Positions 15,929 through 25,091 are shown, counted from the stretch's first letter. The stretch: DNA of 64,000 nucleotides from JACVCJ01 sp052437175 (GCA_052437175.1 JBQVOK010000002.1:124001-188000); one strand, 5' to 3'. The notes: a model not told the origin generated them from the letters alone. Numbers and translations: made by a program.

Positions 15929-16906
15929 ATGAAACACAGACACACTTTTTCGTATATACTTCCCTTACTTATCAGCGTACTGTTTGCCTGCTCCGGTAAA
16001 AAGACCGAAACCCCGGAACCGGAAAAACCGGCCAATGTTTTTTCCGTGAACAGCAATTATAAGATCCCGGCCGGTTTCGATCTGCAGGGACACCGTATTG
16101 CACGCGGACTGGCCTCGGAGAACAGCCTGTTTGCTATTCCCTTTGCCCTGGCTATTCCCGAGCTTACTACCCTCGAAATGGACGTGTGCATCACGAAGGA
16201 TAAAAAAGTGATCGTTTCGCACGAACCCTGGATGAGCAGCGAAAACTGCGACCATCCCAACGACGACCGGGTCATGGCTTACGAAGAAGAGAAGATACGC
16301 CTGTACGATATGACCTATGAAGCCATACGTACCTATCGTTGCGGAGGACACCTGCAGCCGGCCTTCATGAAACAGCGTCTCAAATACGAACCGAAGCCCC
16401 TGCTCGATTCTATGATCATTGCTGTAAAAAAATACTGCGAAAGCAATGACCGTCCGATACCGCGTTTTAGTATAGAAATCAAATCGGGGGAGGACTGGGA
16501 TAATTTTTACACACCGGTGCCCAATGAGTTTGCACGCCTGGTGGTAGATGTGATCACCCGTCACGACATACTGGACAAGGTACTGATCCAGAGTTTCGAT
16601 CCCCGCAGCCTGGAAGCCGTACACCGCATCAACCCGGATATTCCGCTGGCCCTGCTCAGCAATTCCAGGGCCGACTGGGAAGCCGACCGCAAAAGACTGA
16701 GTTTCACTCCCGCCGTTTATTCCCCCGAGTTCAAAGGGGTGAATGCAAAGCTGGCTGAGGCCGTGCATGCTTCGGGAGCCAAACTGATCCCCTATACCGT
16801 GAACGACAGCCTGGCCATTGTAAAGGTGATCGAATCCGGCAGCGACGGCATCATCAGCGACTACCCGAATACCGTGGCGGACATCATGAAGCTGTACAAG
16901 AAATAA
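15929..16906 (+). CDS. Glycerophosphodiester phosphodiesterase lipoprotein
   Basis: A 325-residue GDPD-family enzyme with a lipoprotein signal (LPLLISVLFAC, Cys about 21). The catalytic set is visible: QGHRIARGLASENS (His-Arg and Glu-Asn), LEMDVCITKDKKVIVSHEP (Glu-x-Asp and His), FSIEIKSG for the later Glu-x-Lys metal and substrate strand, and VNDSLAIVKVIESGSDGIIS at the end. Such enzymes split glycerophosphodiesters into glycerol-3-phosphate and an alcohol. It starts three bases after the PorE-like stop and is followed by a strong terminator, so the queE-porE-gdpd unit ends here. Confidence 0.9.
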   Translation: MKHRHTFSYILPLLISVLFACSGKKTETPEPEKPANVFSVNSNYKIPAGFDLQGHRIARGLASENSLFAIPFALAIPELTTLEMDVCITKDKKVIVSHEPWMSSENCDHPNDDRVMAYEEEKIRLYDMTYEAIRTYRCGGHLQPAFMKQRLKYEPKPLLDSMIIAVKKYCESNDRPIPRFSIEIKSGEDWDNFYTPVPNEFARLVVDVITRHDILDKVLIQSFDPRSLEAVHRINPDIPLALLSNSRADWEADRKRLSFTPAVYSPEFKGVNAKLAEAVHASGAKLIPYTVNDSLAIVKVIESGSDGIISDYPNTVADIMKLYKK

Positions 16907-16931
16907 ACCCGATCTGCATAAAATTTTACAT

Positions 16932-16963
16932 AGCCCGGCCCCTGAAGAGCCGGGTTCTTTTTT
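16932..16963 (+). terminator. Rho-independent terminator after the GDPD gene
   Basis: AGCCCGGC (16932-16939) pairs with GCCGGGTT (16949-16956, one G-T wobble); the loop is nine bases and a TTCTTTTTT tract follows. Confidence 0.85.
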
Positions 16964-16977
16964 GCTAATTTGCAGCC

Positions 16978-19900
16978 ATGTTACCAACTGCATTTACCAC
17001 CTTTATGGCGGCGGCATTGTATGCGCTCGCCGGCTGCGCCCTGCATGCACAGGTGCAGGAGTCCTTCAGTGACGGAGAACTGCATCATAACCCGGCTTGG
17101 TCGGGAGATACGGCCCGTTTCCGGGTAAACAGCGCCTACACACTGCAATTACAGGCTACCGGAGCAGATACTTCGTATATCAGTACGCCACACCTGCTTT
17201 CTGCGAACGGTACATGGCAATGGGATATCTGGCTGCGCTTACAGTTCGCGCCTTCCGACAATAATTTCCTGCGCTGGTACCTGCTGAGCAGTTCGCCCAA
17301 CCTGAAAGCTCCGCTCAACGGGTACTACATACGCATTGGCGAAAACGGGAACAACGACGGTATCCGCTTTTACAGGCAGAACGGTAATCAGCATACCCTG
17401 CTGGCTTCGGGCAGCAATGGTACGCTGGCGGCAAACGATAACACGGTGCGGCTACGGGTGCTCCGCGATCCCGGCGGATCCTTCGGTATATATGCCGACT
17501 TCAGTGGAAATTACGTATACCTGTCCGAGACCTCCGTAAACGATTCCACTTTTATAAACGAACCTTACACGGGCATCTGGTGCAAGTACACGGCCGGCAA
17601 CAGCAGCCGCTTTTATGCAGATGACATTCGTGTACAATTTTTCGTTCCGGATATGGAAAAACCGAGGCTTGTACATGCGGAAACAGGTAGTTCCGGGCAG
17701 CTTAAGCTCCGTTTTAACGAAGCTATGGAAAGCGTTTCGTATATGAATCCGCAGAACTATATACTAAATGGCGCCGTAATTCCCGATTCCATAAGAGCAG
17801 ACATTTCACAGCAGGAGATACTTCTGTTCTTTGCTCCTGTATGGGCACAGGAAAGTATACAACAGCTCGCAATATCCGGCCTACAGGACCTGGCCGGCAA
17901 CCAGATGCAGGACACCACCGTTTCGGTACTGTATGCCCGTCCGGAACCCTACGGACTGGTGATCAACGAGATCATGGCCGATCCCTCCCCCACTATAGGA
18001 CTGCCCGATTGCGAATTTGTAGAACTGTACAACCGCAAGGATTACCCCCAGAACCTGGCCGCATTTCAGTTACAGATCGGGAACAGCACGGTTCCTCTTC
18101 CCGCAGTGATGGTTCCGGCCAAGGGTTACGCGCTTATCTTTGCCCAGGCCTTTATGCCCTATTTCCCGGGACTGGTAACGGCTCCCGTAAGTACGTTCCC
18201 GGCCATCAATAATTCAGGAACGCTTATCCTGCTGAAAGACACGACCGGGCAACAGATCCATGAGATACGCTTCCAGGGCAGCTGGTACCTGGACCCGGTA
18301 AAGGATGACGGCGGTTTCACCCTGGAGCAGAAAAATCCGGACGATCTGTGCAGTGGCGCTGCCAACTGGGCAGCCTCGGCATTTACCACCGGCGGAACGC
18401 CCGGTTTCCAGAATTCCCTGTTCAGCCAGGACCTACATCCCCCGGAAGTACGCTGGATATTCACGGACAGCCTGCATGCACAGCTCTGCTTCAACAAAAA
18501 GACCGACGTACAAAGTATACACATCAGCGACTTTAGTATAGACAACGGAACTATATACATCAGCGCCATTCAGGCACTGACCGAAGACACCTTTTTGCTT
18601 ACGTTCAGCGAAGCGGTACAGGCCGGTAAAGAATATACGGTCGTCTTCAGCGGACAGATCAGCGATTGTGCCGGCATGCCGTACAACATCCCCGGGCTGA
18701 TGTATATACGTCGTTATGTGCCGGCCTTCGGGGATGTGCTGATCACCGAGATCATGGCCGACCCAACCCCGGTAGCAGGATTGCCGGCCGAAGAATACAT
18801 CGAACTTTTTAACACCCTTGATCAGCCGCTGAACCTGGAGAACTGGCGCTTACAAACCGGCACCTCACAACTCAGCTTCGGGAACTACACACTCATGCCC
18901 AAAAGTTATGCACTGGCAGGTCCCAAGCACTACGACAGTCTGCCGGTGATCCCATACAGCGGCAGTTTCAATGGCATCAGCAATGAAACTGCGCTTGTAC
19001 AGCTCTTCGCTCCGCAACAGCAGCTTATACACAGGGCCCTGTACGATGTACAGATGTTCAGCGAAGCGCCAAAAAAAGAGGGGGGTTGGTCGCAGGAAAT
19101 GCTGGACTACAGCCGGGTATGTACCGACCACGGCAACCGCGACGGAAGCCGGGACCCGAGGGGAGGTACGCCTGCCCTGCCCAACAGCCGCGACACCGTA
19201 TTGGAGGCCCCAGCGTTTCCCCGTGCCGTGTACCGTGGTTTTACAGAACCCGACACCCTGCTGCTTTACTTTTCAGAAGCCCTGCATCCGCAACACATAC
19301 AGGCTATGAGCCTGCGTCAGCACGGGAATGTCATGAGTGTAAAAATTATTCCGGATAGTGGTGACTATACGCTTTTACGTGTGAAAATCCCTGGATTAGA
19401 ACTGACGGAACAGCCGCAAAAATTGGAACTGAAGAACATTGCGGGCTGCGAAAATAACCTGTACACAAATGACTCGATATATATACGCAAACCCGGCTCC
19501 GCTGATCTCTCCGGCCTGAAATGGAACGAAATATTGTTCGATCCACGCAGTGACGGAAAGCCCTACATCGAATGGATCAATGCAGGAGACGAAGCGATTG
19601 AGCTGAAAAACGTATACAGTTGCCTCAGCGACACCCAGATCCGACTCTGTACAACCGGCATACCGCTGCTGAATACGTCTCTCTGGCTGCTTCCCGGCGA
19701 GATCATTGCCTTCAGCACCGATCCGCTCTCCACGCTGAGGGAATACAGCTGCAGCGATGCCCGCTACATCCGCAGGGTGGCTAAATTACCCATGCCCACA
19801 TTGAGCGGAGGCACGCTCGGCATTTTTTCGCCCGGGCTGGAAGCGGCAGAACTCGTATACGTGAACGCGTCCCTGCAGTTACCCTTTCTTTCTTCTACAG

Positions 19901-20352
19901 ACGGGGTGGCCCTGGAAAGAATACAGCCTGCGGCTTCGGCCCTGGAGCCCGGGAACTGGACCTCTGCGGCGCAAAGTTGTAACTTCGGCAGCCCCGGAGC
20001 GCAGAACAGTCAGTATATGAGTGGTTTTATCCCGGAAGGCACCTTGTCGCTAAGCAATGACATTTTCTCCCCCGACAGCGACGGTTACGAAGATCTGCTG
20101 GGCATACACTGCACGCTGCCGCAACCCGGCATGCTGCTGAGCCTGTATATCTGCGATGAACTCGGACGCCGTGTACGAACGCTCTGCAGTAACTGCCCGT
20201 CCGGACTCAGCTGGGAAGGTACCTGGGACGGCAGCAATACCCAGGGCGAAAAGTGCGCCATCGGGCCCTATGTAGTCATCATGGAGGCCTTCGATGCCCA
20301 GGGACACAAAAGCCGGGCACGCCGCACCGTAGTGCTGGCGTCCAGGCTCTGA
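16978..20352 (+). CDS. Large secreted protein with three lamin-tail domains
   Basis: A 1124-residue exported protein. The signal peptide ends near ALHAQVQES. Residues 20-230 look like a concanavalin-type beta sandwich (FSDGELHHNPAWSGDTARFR). Three lamin-tail-type domains start near 326 (LVINEIMADPSP), 586 (VLITEIMADPTP) and 846 (LKWNEILFDPRSDG), with Ig-like strands between. From about 1021, NDIFSPDSDGYEDLL to WDGSNTQG and GPYVVIMEAFDAQGH form a FlgD-like/gliding-associated C-terminal domain of the kind found on type IX secreted proteins. No catalytic domain is seen; an adhesive or matrix role is an inference. It begins just after a terminator and ends before truB. Confidence 0.82.
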   Translation: MLPTAFTTFMAAALYALAGCALHAQVQESFSDGELHHNPAWSGDTARFRVNSAYTLQLQATGADTSYISTPHLLSANGTWQWDIWLRLQFAPSDNNFLRWYLLSSSPNLKAPLNGYYIRIGENGNNDGIRFYRQNGNQHTLLASGSNGTLAANDNTVRLRVLRDPGGSFGIYADFSGNYVYLSETSVNDSTFINEPYTGIWCKYTAGNSSRFYADDIRVQFFVPDMEKPRLVHAETGSSGQLKLRFNEAMESVSYMNPQNYILNGAVIPDSIRADISQQEILLFFAPVWAQESIQQLAISGLQDLAGNQMQDTTVSVLYARPEPYGLVINEIMADPSPTIGLPDCEFVELYNRKDYPQNLAAFQLQIGNSTVPLPAVMVPAKGYALIFAQAFMPYFPGLVTAPVSTFPAINNSGTLILLKDTTGQQIHEIRFQGSWYLDPVKDDGGFTLEQKNPDDLCSGAANWAASAFTTGGTPGFQNSLFSQDLHPPEVRWIFTDSLHAQLCFNKKTDVQSIHISDFSIDNGTIYISAIQALTEDTFLLTFSEAVQAGKEYTVVFSGQISDCAGMPYNIPGLMYIRRYVPAFGDVLITEIMADPTPVAGLPAEEYIELFNTLDQPLNLENWRLQTGTSQLSFGNYTLMPKSYALAGPKHYDSLPVIPYSGSFNGISNETALVQLFAPQQQLIHRALYDVQMFSEAPKKEGGWSQEMLDYSRVCTDHGNRDGSRDPRGGTPALPNSRDTVLEAPAFPRAVYRGFTEPDTLLLYFSEALHPQHIQAMSLRQHGNVMSVKIIPDSGDYTLLRVKIPGLELTEQPQKLELKNIAGCENNLYTNDSIYIRKPGSADLSGLKWNEILFDPRSDGKPYIEWINAGDEAIELKNVYSCLSDTQIRLCTTGIPLLNTSLWLLPGEIIAFSTDPLSTLREYSCSDARYIRRVAKLPMPTLSGGTLGIFSPGLEAAELVYVNASLQLPFLSSTDGVALERIQPAASALEPGNWTSAAQSCNFGSPGAQNSQYMSGFIPEGTLSLSNDIFSPDSDGYEDLLGIHCTLPQPGMLLSLYICDELGRRVRTLCSNCPSGLSWEGTWDGSNTQGEKCAIGPYVVIMEAFDAQGHKSRARRTVVLASRL

Positions 20353-20373
20353 AAGCGATGTAAAAAAGGGAAA

Positions 20374-20387
20374 AAGATCATGATCTT
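20374..20387 (+). repeat. Perfect palindrome AAGATCATGATCTT
   Basis: A 14-bp perfect dyad 21 bases after the lamin-tail gene stop and nine bases before the truB -7 box. A TCTTTTG tract follows, so it may be a weak terminator; it could also be an operator for truB. Confidence 0.4.
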
Positions 20388-20395
20388 CTTTTGTT

Positions 20396-20403
20396 TACCT
20401 TTG
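20396..20403 (+). promoter_or_regulatory. -7 promoter box (TACCTTTG) of truB
   Basis: An exact TAnnTTTG match ending only five bases before the truB ATG at 20409, which implies a leaderless or nearly leaderless message. Confidence 0.55.
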
Positions 20404-20408
20404 CCGTA

Positions 20409-21131
20409 ATGAACCTGTGGCAAAAAACGATAGAAGGAGAGATCTTCCTGGTGGACAAACCCTACGAATGGTCTTCATTCGATGTGGTAAAGAACATCAA
20501 AAGCCTGTTCTGGCGTACCGACAAGACCAAACTGAAGATCGGGCATGCCGGCACGCTCGATCCGCTGGCCACCGGTCTGCTGGTGATCTGTACGGGCAAA
20601 AAGACCAAGATCATCGACGGTTTCCTGAACGACGACAAGGCCTACTCCGGCACCATCTGCCTGGGAGCCACCCGGCCCAGTTTTGACCGCGAAACGGAAA
20701 TTGACGCCCATTTTGATACAAGCGGAATCAGCGAACAGATGATCCGGGATACGGCGGCCTCTTTCCTGGGAGAACAGGAACAATACCCACCCGTTTTCTC
20801 CGCAGTAAAGATCGATGGTAAAAGGGCCTACGAAAAAGCCCGCAAGGGGCAGGAGGTACAGGTACGGCCGCGCATCGTGCATATTTCCCGTTTCGATATT
20901 ACCGGCATTGAAGGAAACCTGGTCCATTTCTACGTAAAATGTACCAAAGGCACTTATATACGCAGTTTAGCTTCTGATTTTGGCAAACGCCTCAACAGCG
21001 GGGCTTACCTGCACGATCTGCGCCGCGAAAAGTCCGGCGATTTCGACGTAAAGAACGCCTATACGATGAATGACCTGATGCAGTTACTGCGCGATTCATA
21101 TACTAAAACCCAGACGATCCCTGAACCATGA
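20409..21131 (+). CDS. truB: tRNA pseudouridine(55) synthase
   Basis: A 240-residue TruB enzyme that makes pseudouridine 55 in the T-loop of tRNA. The catalytic motif GHAGTLDPLATGLL contains Asp51; other conserved segments are VDKPYEWSSFDVV, FLGEQEQYPPVFSAVKIDGKRAYEKARKG and CTKGTYIRSLASDFG. It is short compared with enterobacterial TruB and lacks a full PUA tail, as is usual in this phylum. It shares an ATGA overlap with the following queuosine-precursor transporter, so both tRNA-modification genes are cotranslated from one promoter. Confidence 0.93.
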   Translation: MNLWQKTIEGEIFLVDKPYEWSSFDVVKNIKSLFWRTDKTKLKIGHAGTLDPLATGLLVICTGKKTKIIDGFLNDDKAYSGTICLGATRPSFDRETEIDAHFDTSGISEQMIRDTAASFLGEQEQYPPVFSAVKIDGKRAYEKARKGQEVQVRPRIVHISRFDITGIEGNLVHFYVKCTKGTYIRSLASDFGKRLNSGAYLHDLRREKSGDFDVKNAYTMNDLMQLLRDSYTKTQTIPEP

Positions 21132-21805
21132 ACCTCTCCGGCCCCCGTGGAAACCTGCTGCTGATCCTTTCCGGCTTCTTTATTACGAATGCCGTAGTGG
21201 CAGAACTGATCAGTTCAAAGCTCATTCAGCTGGGCCCTTTCACCACCATTGTAGGGATATTGCCCTGGCCGCTGGTCTTCCTGGCCACGGATGTGGTGAA
21301 TGAGTTTTATGGCCCCAAAGTGGTGCGCCGGCTGTCTTTCATTACCAGTGCCCTCATCGGTTATGCTTTTTTTGTGGTGTACGGGGCCCTGGAACTTCCG
21401 GCCGCCCCGGGCAGTCCGGCCAGCGACGAGGTTTTTCGCGGCGCCTTCGGGCAAAGCCTTACGGTGATCATTGGCAGTATCACGGCTTTTTTACTGTCGC
21501 AGCTGCTGGACGTAACCGTGTTCTGGTATATACGAAAACTGACGAAGGCCCGCTTCATCTGGCTGCGCGCCACGGGTTCCACACTGGTTTCACAGTTGAT
21601 AGACAGTTATGTGGTACTGGGTATCGGCTTCTATCTGCCGGGTACATTCACGCTCGATCAGTACCTGGCCATCGGCTGGGATAACTATACGCTTAAAATC
21701 CTGGTAGCGCTGGGATTAACGCCTTTCATCTACATCAGCCACCTCTGGATGAAGAAATACATCGGGCATACAGCGGACCAGGAACAAGAGGCTACCAGTC
21801 TATAA
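21128..21805 (+). CDS. yhhQ: Queuosine precursor transporter (YhhQ/VUT family)
   Basis: A 225-residue inner-membrane protein with about six hydrophobic segments. It has the family features AVVAELISSKLIQLGP, the LPWPLVFLATDVVNEFYG motif, AFLLSQLLDVTVFWYIRK and LRATGSTLVSQLIDSYVVLGI. Members of the family import queuine-precursor bases such as preQ0 and preQ1. Its start overlaps the truB stop (ATGA), giving a tRNA-modification pair; queE lies 7 kb upstream. Its last 14 bases overlap the end of the convergent lptE-like gene. Confidence 0.9.
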   Translation: MNLSGPRGNLLLILSGFFITNAVVAELISSKLIQLGPFTTIVGILPWPLVFLATDVVNEFYGPKVVRRLSFITSALIGYAFFVVYGALELPAAPGSPASDEVFRGAFGQSLTVIIGSITAFLLSQLLDVTVFWYIRKLTKARFIWLRATGSTLVSQLIDSYVVLGIGFYLPGTFTLDQYLAIGWDNYTLKILVALGLTPFIYISHLWMKKYIGHTADQEQEATSL

Positions 21806-22316
21806 AAGCCCGGTTGAAAACGTCCTGGGCCAGCTGGTCCTGTATCTCGGGAAGCAGGGTGCCTTCTACCGCAGATAAGGTCTGGTTTGCGGGGAAATCG
21901 GCAAAACGCGAGAAACTCTGGTTAAAGTTCTTCTCTTCCTGCAAGGTATTCGTATACGAAACCATGATACTTACCGTGAGACGGTTGGTACTGGCTGTCT
22001 GGTTGCCCTGTATGGCCATAGGCATTACGGAATAACCTGAAATACTACCCTCGAACTCCAGGTCAGCATTGGAGCCCACCAGTTCCAGCTTGGTCTCGCG
22101 CTGGAACTTGTTCTTCAGGTTCTCGGAGAACTGCTGTGCCAGTATGGGATTGGCCAGCGGTGCCTGGTTTATGAACGGGCGTACCGACACCGTGCGGGCA
22201 TTGGCGGGAATACTCTGTCCCGAAAGCGTTACCTGCATCTTGCAGGCATACATTCCGAGCCCCGTTGCCAAAAGTGCCGTTCCGGCCATTATTTTTACGA
22301 TGATACTCTTTTTCAT
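21792..22316 (-). CDS. lptE: LptE-family lipoprotein
   Basis: A 174-residue outer-membrane lipoprotein of the Bacteroidota LptE family, the partner of LptD in lipopolysaccharide insertion. The signal MKKSIIVKIMAGTALLATGLGMYAC puts the lipid cysteine at 25. The mature part starts with VTLSGQSIPANARTVSVRPF and continues through FSENLKNKFQRETKLELVGSNADLEFEGSISGYSV, the expected two-layer sandwich. The gene order miaB, sigma-54 activator, lptE is common in the phylum and supports the call. The 3' end overlaps the convergent transporter gene by 14 bases. Confidence 0.85.
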   Translation of the reverse strand: MKKSIIVKIMAGTALLATGLGMYACKMQVTLSGQSIPANARTVSVRPFINQAPLANPILAQQFSENLKNKFQRETKLELVGSNADLEFEGSISGYSVMPMAIQGNQTASTNRLTVSIMVSYTNTLQEEKNFNQSFSRFADFPANQTLSAVEGTLLPEIQDQLAQDVFNRAFIDW

Positions 22317-22333
22317 ACCGCTTGTATAACGTA

Positions 22334-23560
22334 TCAGCCTTTAATATCGTATTCTTTGATCTTACGGTACAGGGTCCTTTCGGAAATACCCAGCTCGGCG
22401 GCGGCATTCTTGCGTTTGCCGCGGTGCTTCTGCAGGGCTTTTTCGATGAGTTCCTTTTCGCGGTCGGTCAGGGAAAGCGTTTCTTCCGTTTCCTCCACGT
22501 GCTCCTGTTCTTCGATGGAGTTAGCGCCGGAGTAGTTCACCGGCATATTGGCATTCTGCGGATAGTAATCGCGCTGCACGGGCAGGAAGGCGGGATTCTC
22601 TTCGCTCTCATCAAAACTGATGTGTTTCGACTCCACCATATTGCGTACCACCAGCTTCAGTTCATTCAGTTCCTTACGCATCTCCAGCAGGGCCTTCATC
22701 ATAAATTCGCGGTCTGCCGGGTTTTCGTCCTGTACCGAAGTACCGGCCAGCACGGGCAGGTGCCGTTCGCTGTAATCGGGCAGGTATTTCAGCAATACCT
22801 CGTGCGAGATCAGACGGTCCTTTTCCAGGATGGAAATTTGTTCGGCCACGTTCTTCAGCTGGCGTACGTTACCGGGCCAGCGGTAGTTTTCCAGGATACG
22901 GGCCGCTTCGGGCGTTAGTTTTATAACGGGTATGCGGTATTTTTCGGCAAAATCTCCGGAGAATTTACGGAAGAGCAGGTTGATGTCTTCCCGGCGTTCG
23001 CGCAGGGATGGAATGCGGATCGGCACGGTGTTGAGGCGATAGAACAGGTCCTCACGGAACCTGCCTTTTTCGATGGCCAGGGGCATGTTCACATTGGTGG
23101 CCGCCACCACACGTACATTCGTCTTCTGTACCTTGCTGGCTCCCACGCGGATGAATTCTCCCGTTTCCAGCACGCGCAGCAGGCGCACCTGGGTGCCGTG
23201 CGGCAGTTCCGCCACTTCGTCCAGGAAAATGGTACCGCCGTCCACCACTTCAAAATAACCCTTGCGGGCTTCGGAAGCACCGGTAAAGGAACCTTTTTCG
23301 TGCCCGAACAGCTCGCTGTCGATCGTTCCTTCGGGGATGGCACCGCAGTTCACCGCGATAAAGTTGTGGTGTTTACGCGGACTGTTGTTGTGTATGATCT
23401 TGGAGAAAACCTCCTTACCCACCCCGCTTTCACCGGTAATGAGCACCGACAGATCGGTGGGCGACACCTGTATGGCTATCTCCAGCGCCCGGTCCAGGGC
23501 CTGCGACACACCAATGATGCCGAAACGGTTCTTTATCTCCTGCAGGTTAATTGTACTCAT
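22334..23560 (-). CDS. Sigma-54-dependent transcriptional activator without a receiver domain
   Basis: A 408-residue enhancer-binding protein. It starts almost directly with the AAA+ domain (GIIGVSQALDRALEIA, Walker A GESGVGKE, GSFTGA loop in place of the common GAFTGA, Walker B GGTIFLDEV, sensor segment ATNVNMPLAIEKGRFREDLF). A linker of about 90 residues leads to a Fis-type helix-turn-helix (KNAAAELGISERTLYRKIKEY). The lack of a receiver, PAS or GAF domain means that no sensory input is visible. It starts one base after miaB and lies 17 bases before lptE. Targets are unknown. Confidence 0.92.
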   Translation of the reverse strand: MSTINLQEIKNRFGIIGVSQALDRALEIAIQVSPTDLSVLITGESGVGKEVFSKIIHNNSPRKHHNFIAVNCGAIPEGTIDSELFGHEKGSFTGASEARKGYFEVVDGGTIFLDEVAELPHGTQVRLLRVLETGEFIRVGASKVQKTNVRVVAATNVNMPLAIEKGRFREDLFYRLNTVPIRIPSLRERREDINLLFRKFSGDFAEKYRIPVIKLTPEAARILENYRWPGNVRQLKNVAEQISILEKDRLISHEVLLKYLPDYSERHLPVLAGTSVQDENPADREFMMKALLEMRKELNELKLVVRNMVESKHISFDESEENPAFLPVQRDYYPQNANMPVNYSGANSIEEQEHVEETEETLSLTDREKELIEKALQKHRGKRKNAAAELGISERTLYRKIKEYDIKG

Positions 23561-23561
23561 A

Positions 23562-25016
23562 TTAATCGATATACTCCGTAATTTCGGTAAGCAGCGTCGC
23601 CGATGTGCAGGCCAGCACCTTTACACGGATGTATTTTCCTTTTTCGGCATTTCCCTTAGGGAAAACGCACATTTTATTCTGACTGGTACGGCCACAGTAT
23701 TCCTCCGGGTTCTTTTTGGAGGGACCTTCCACCAGCACTTCAAATTCTTTTCCGATATCGTTCTGATTACTTTGCAGCGAGAGACGGCTCTGCAGGTCGA
23801 TCACTTCCTGCAGGCGGCGGCCTTTTACATCTTCCGGCACATCGTCCTGCATCTTTTTGGCAGCCGGAGTACCGGGACGCTCGCTGTACTTGAACATATA
23901 GGCGTAGTCGAAAGCGCTCTGTTCCATCAGGCTCAGGGTTTCGGCGTGTTCCTCTTCCGTTTCGGTGCAGAAACCGGTAATGATATCTGTTGAGATACCA
24001 CAGTCCGGGATGATGCGGCGCACGGCCTCCATACGTTCCAGGTACCATTCGCGCGAATAACCGCGGTTCATGACCGAAAGAACGCGGGTGTTACCGCTTT
24101 GCACGGGCAGGTGTATGTATTTACAGATATTGTTGTGGCGGGCCATTACTTCCAGCACCTTATCGGTAAGATCGCGGGGGTGGCTGGTGGTAAAGCGTAC
24201 GCGCAGCTTTGGACTGATGGAAGCCACCATTTCGAGCAGGTCGGCAAAATCCACGGCCTTACTGCGTTCTTCGTCTGTCAGTTTACGGAATTCTTTTTTG
24301 GGGCCGCCGCCGAACCAGAGGTAGCTGTCTACGTTCTGCCCCAGCAGGGTTACTTCGCGGTAGCCGTTCGCAAACAGGTCACGGGCTTCCTGCATAATGC
24401 TGTCCACGTCGCGGCTGCGCTCACGCCCGCGGGTAAAAGGCACCACGCAGAAGGTACACATATTGTCGCAACCGCGCATAATGCTGATGAAGGCCGAAAG
24501 TCCGTTGCCCGTAAGACGTACCGGCGAAATATCGGCATAGGTCTCTTCCAGGCTCAGGAATACGTTCATACCCTTGTCGCCGTCGGTAGCCTGGTTCACC
24601 AGGTTGGGCAGATCGCGGTATGCGTCGGGGCCTACCACCATATCCACCAGTTTTTCTTCTTCCAGGAATTTCTCTTTGAGGCGTTCGGCCATACAACCGA
24701 GCACGCCCACCAGCATTTCGGGCTTGTGTTTCTTAATGCCTTTCAGTTCGGAAAGGCGGTGACGGATGCGCTGTTCCGCATTATCGCGGATGGCACAGGT
24801 ATTGAGAAAGATCACATCGGCCTCTTCCATATTGCGGGTGCCGGCATAACCGTTCTCCGCCATTACCGAGGCTACGATCTCACTGTCCGAGAAGTTCATC
24901 TGGCAGCCGTAACTCTCGATATATACTTTTCCTTTTTCGTTGCTTAGGGACGAACTTACCACGGTAGCTTCTCCCTGGCGCGCCTCGTCGATCACTTTAT
25001 TTTCTGCAGCGTGCAT
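23562..25016 (-). CDS. miaB: tRNA-2-methylthio-N6-dimethylallyladenosine synthase
   Basis: A 484-residue radical SAM methylthiotransferase acting on A37 of tRNA. The N-terminal UPF0004 domain begins VYIESYGCQMNFSDSEIVAS and continues through FLNTCAIRDNAEQRIRHRL and VGVLGCMAERLKEKFLEEEK, supplying the auxiliary-cluster cysteines. The radical SAM cluster is CDNMCTFCVVPFTRGRERS. A TRAM domain follows at about 415-484 (KEFEVLVEGPSKKN). The N-terminus is extended by about 28 residues relative to E. coli. It is the first gene of the miaB-activator-lptE unit, with a -7 box 22 bases upstream. Confidence 0.95.
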   Translation of the reverse strand: MHAAENKVIDEARQGEATVVSSSLSNEKGKVYIESYGCQMNFSDSEIVASVMAENGYAGTRNMEEADVIFLNTCAIRDNAEQRIRHRLSELKGIKKHKPEMLVGVLGCMAERLKEKFLEEEKLVDMVVGPDAYRDLPNLVNQATDGDKGMNVFLSLEETYADISPVRLTGNGLSAFISIMRGCDNMCTFCVVPFTRGRERSRDVDSIMQEARDLFANGYREVTLLGQNVDSYLWFGGGPKKEFRKLTDEERSKAVDFADLLEMVASISPKLRVRFTTSHPRDLTDKVLEVMARHNNICKYIHLPVQSGNTRVLSVMNRGYSREWYLERMEAVRRIIPDCGISTDIITGFCTETEEEHAETLSLMEQSAFDYAYMFKYSERPGTPAAKKMQDDVPEDVKGRRLQEVIDLQSRLSLQSNQNDIGKEFEVLVEGPSKKNPEEYCGRTSQNKMCVFPKGNAEKGKYIRVKVLACTSATLLTEITEYID

Positions 25017-25038
25017 GTACTTTCGTTAAAAACAGCGG

Positions 25039-25046
25039 CAAAGATA
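25039..25046 (-). promoter_or_regulatory. -7 promoter box (TATCTTTG) of miaB
   Basis: An exact TAnnTTTG match on the minus strand, 22 bases before the miaB ATG. A TTTTG lies further upstream at about 23-bp spacing. Confidence 0.5.
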
Positions 25047-25091
25047 GGGAAAAAAGAGAGACCTTCTGACAAAATGACAGAATTTTAAGAC

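Noticed and set aside
14339..15943. A 534-codon frame on the minus strand opposite the PorE-like gene
   Set aside because: Composition is that of an antisense shadow; the plus-strand protein has four recognisable domains.
22405..22500. Possible CRISPR or repeat arrays
   Set aside because: No spaced direct repeats were found here or elsewhere in the window; the apparent repeats are coding low complexity.
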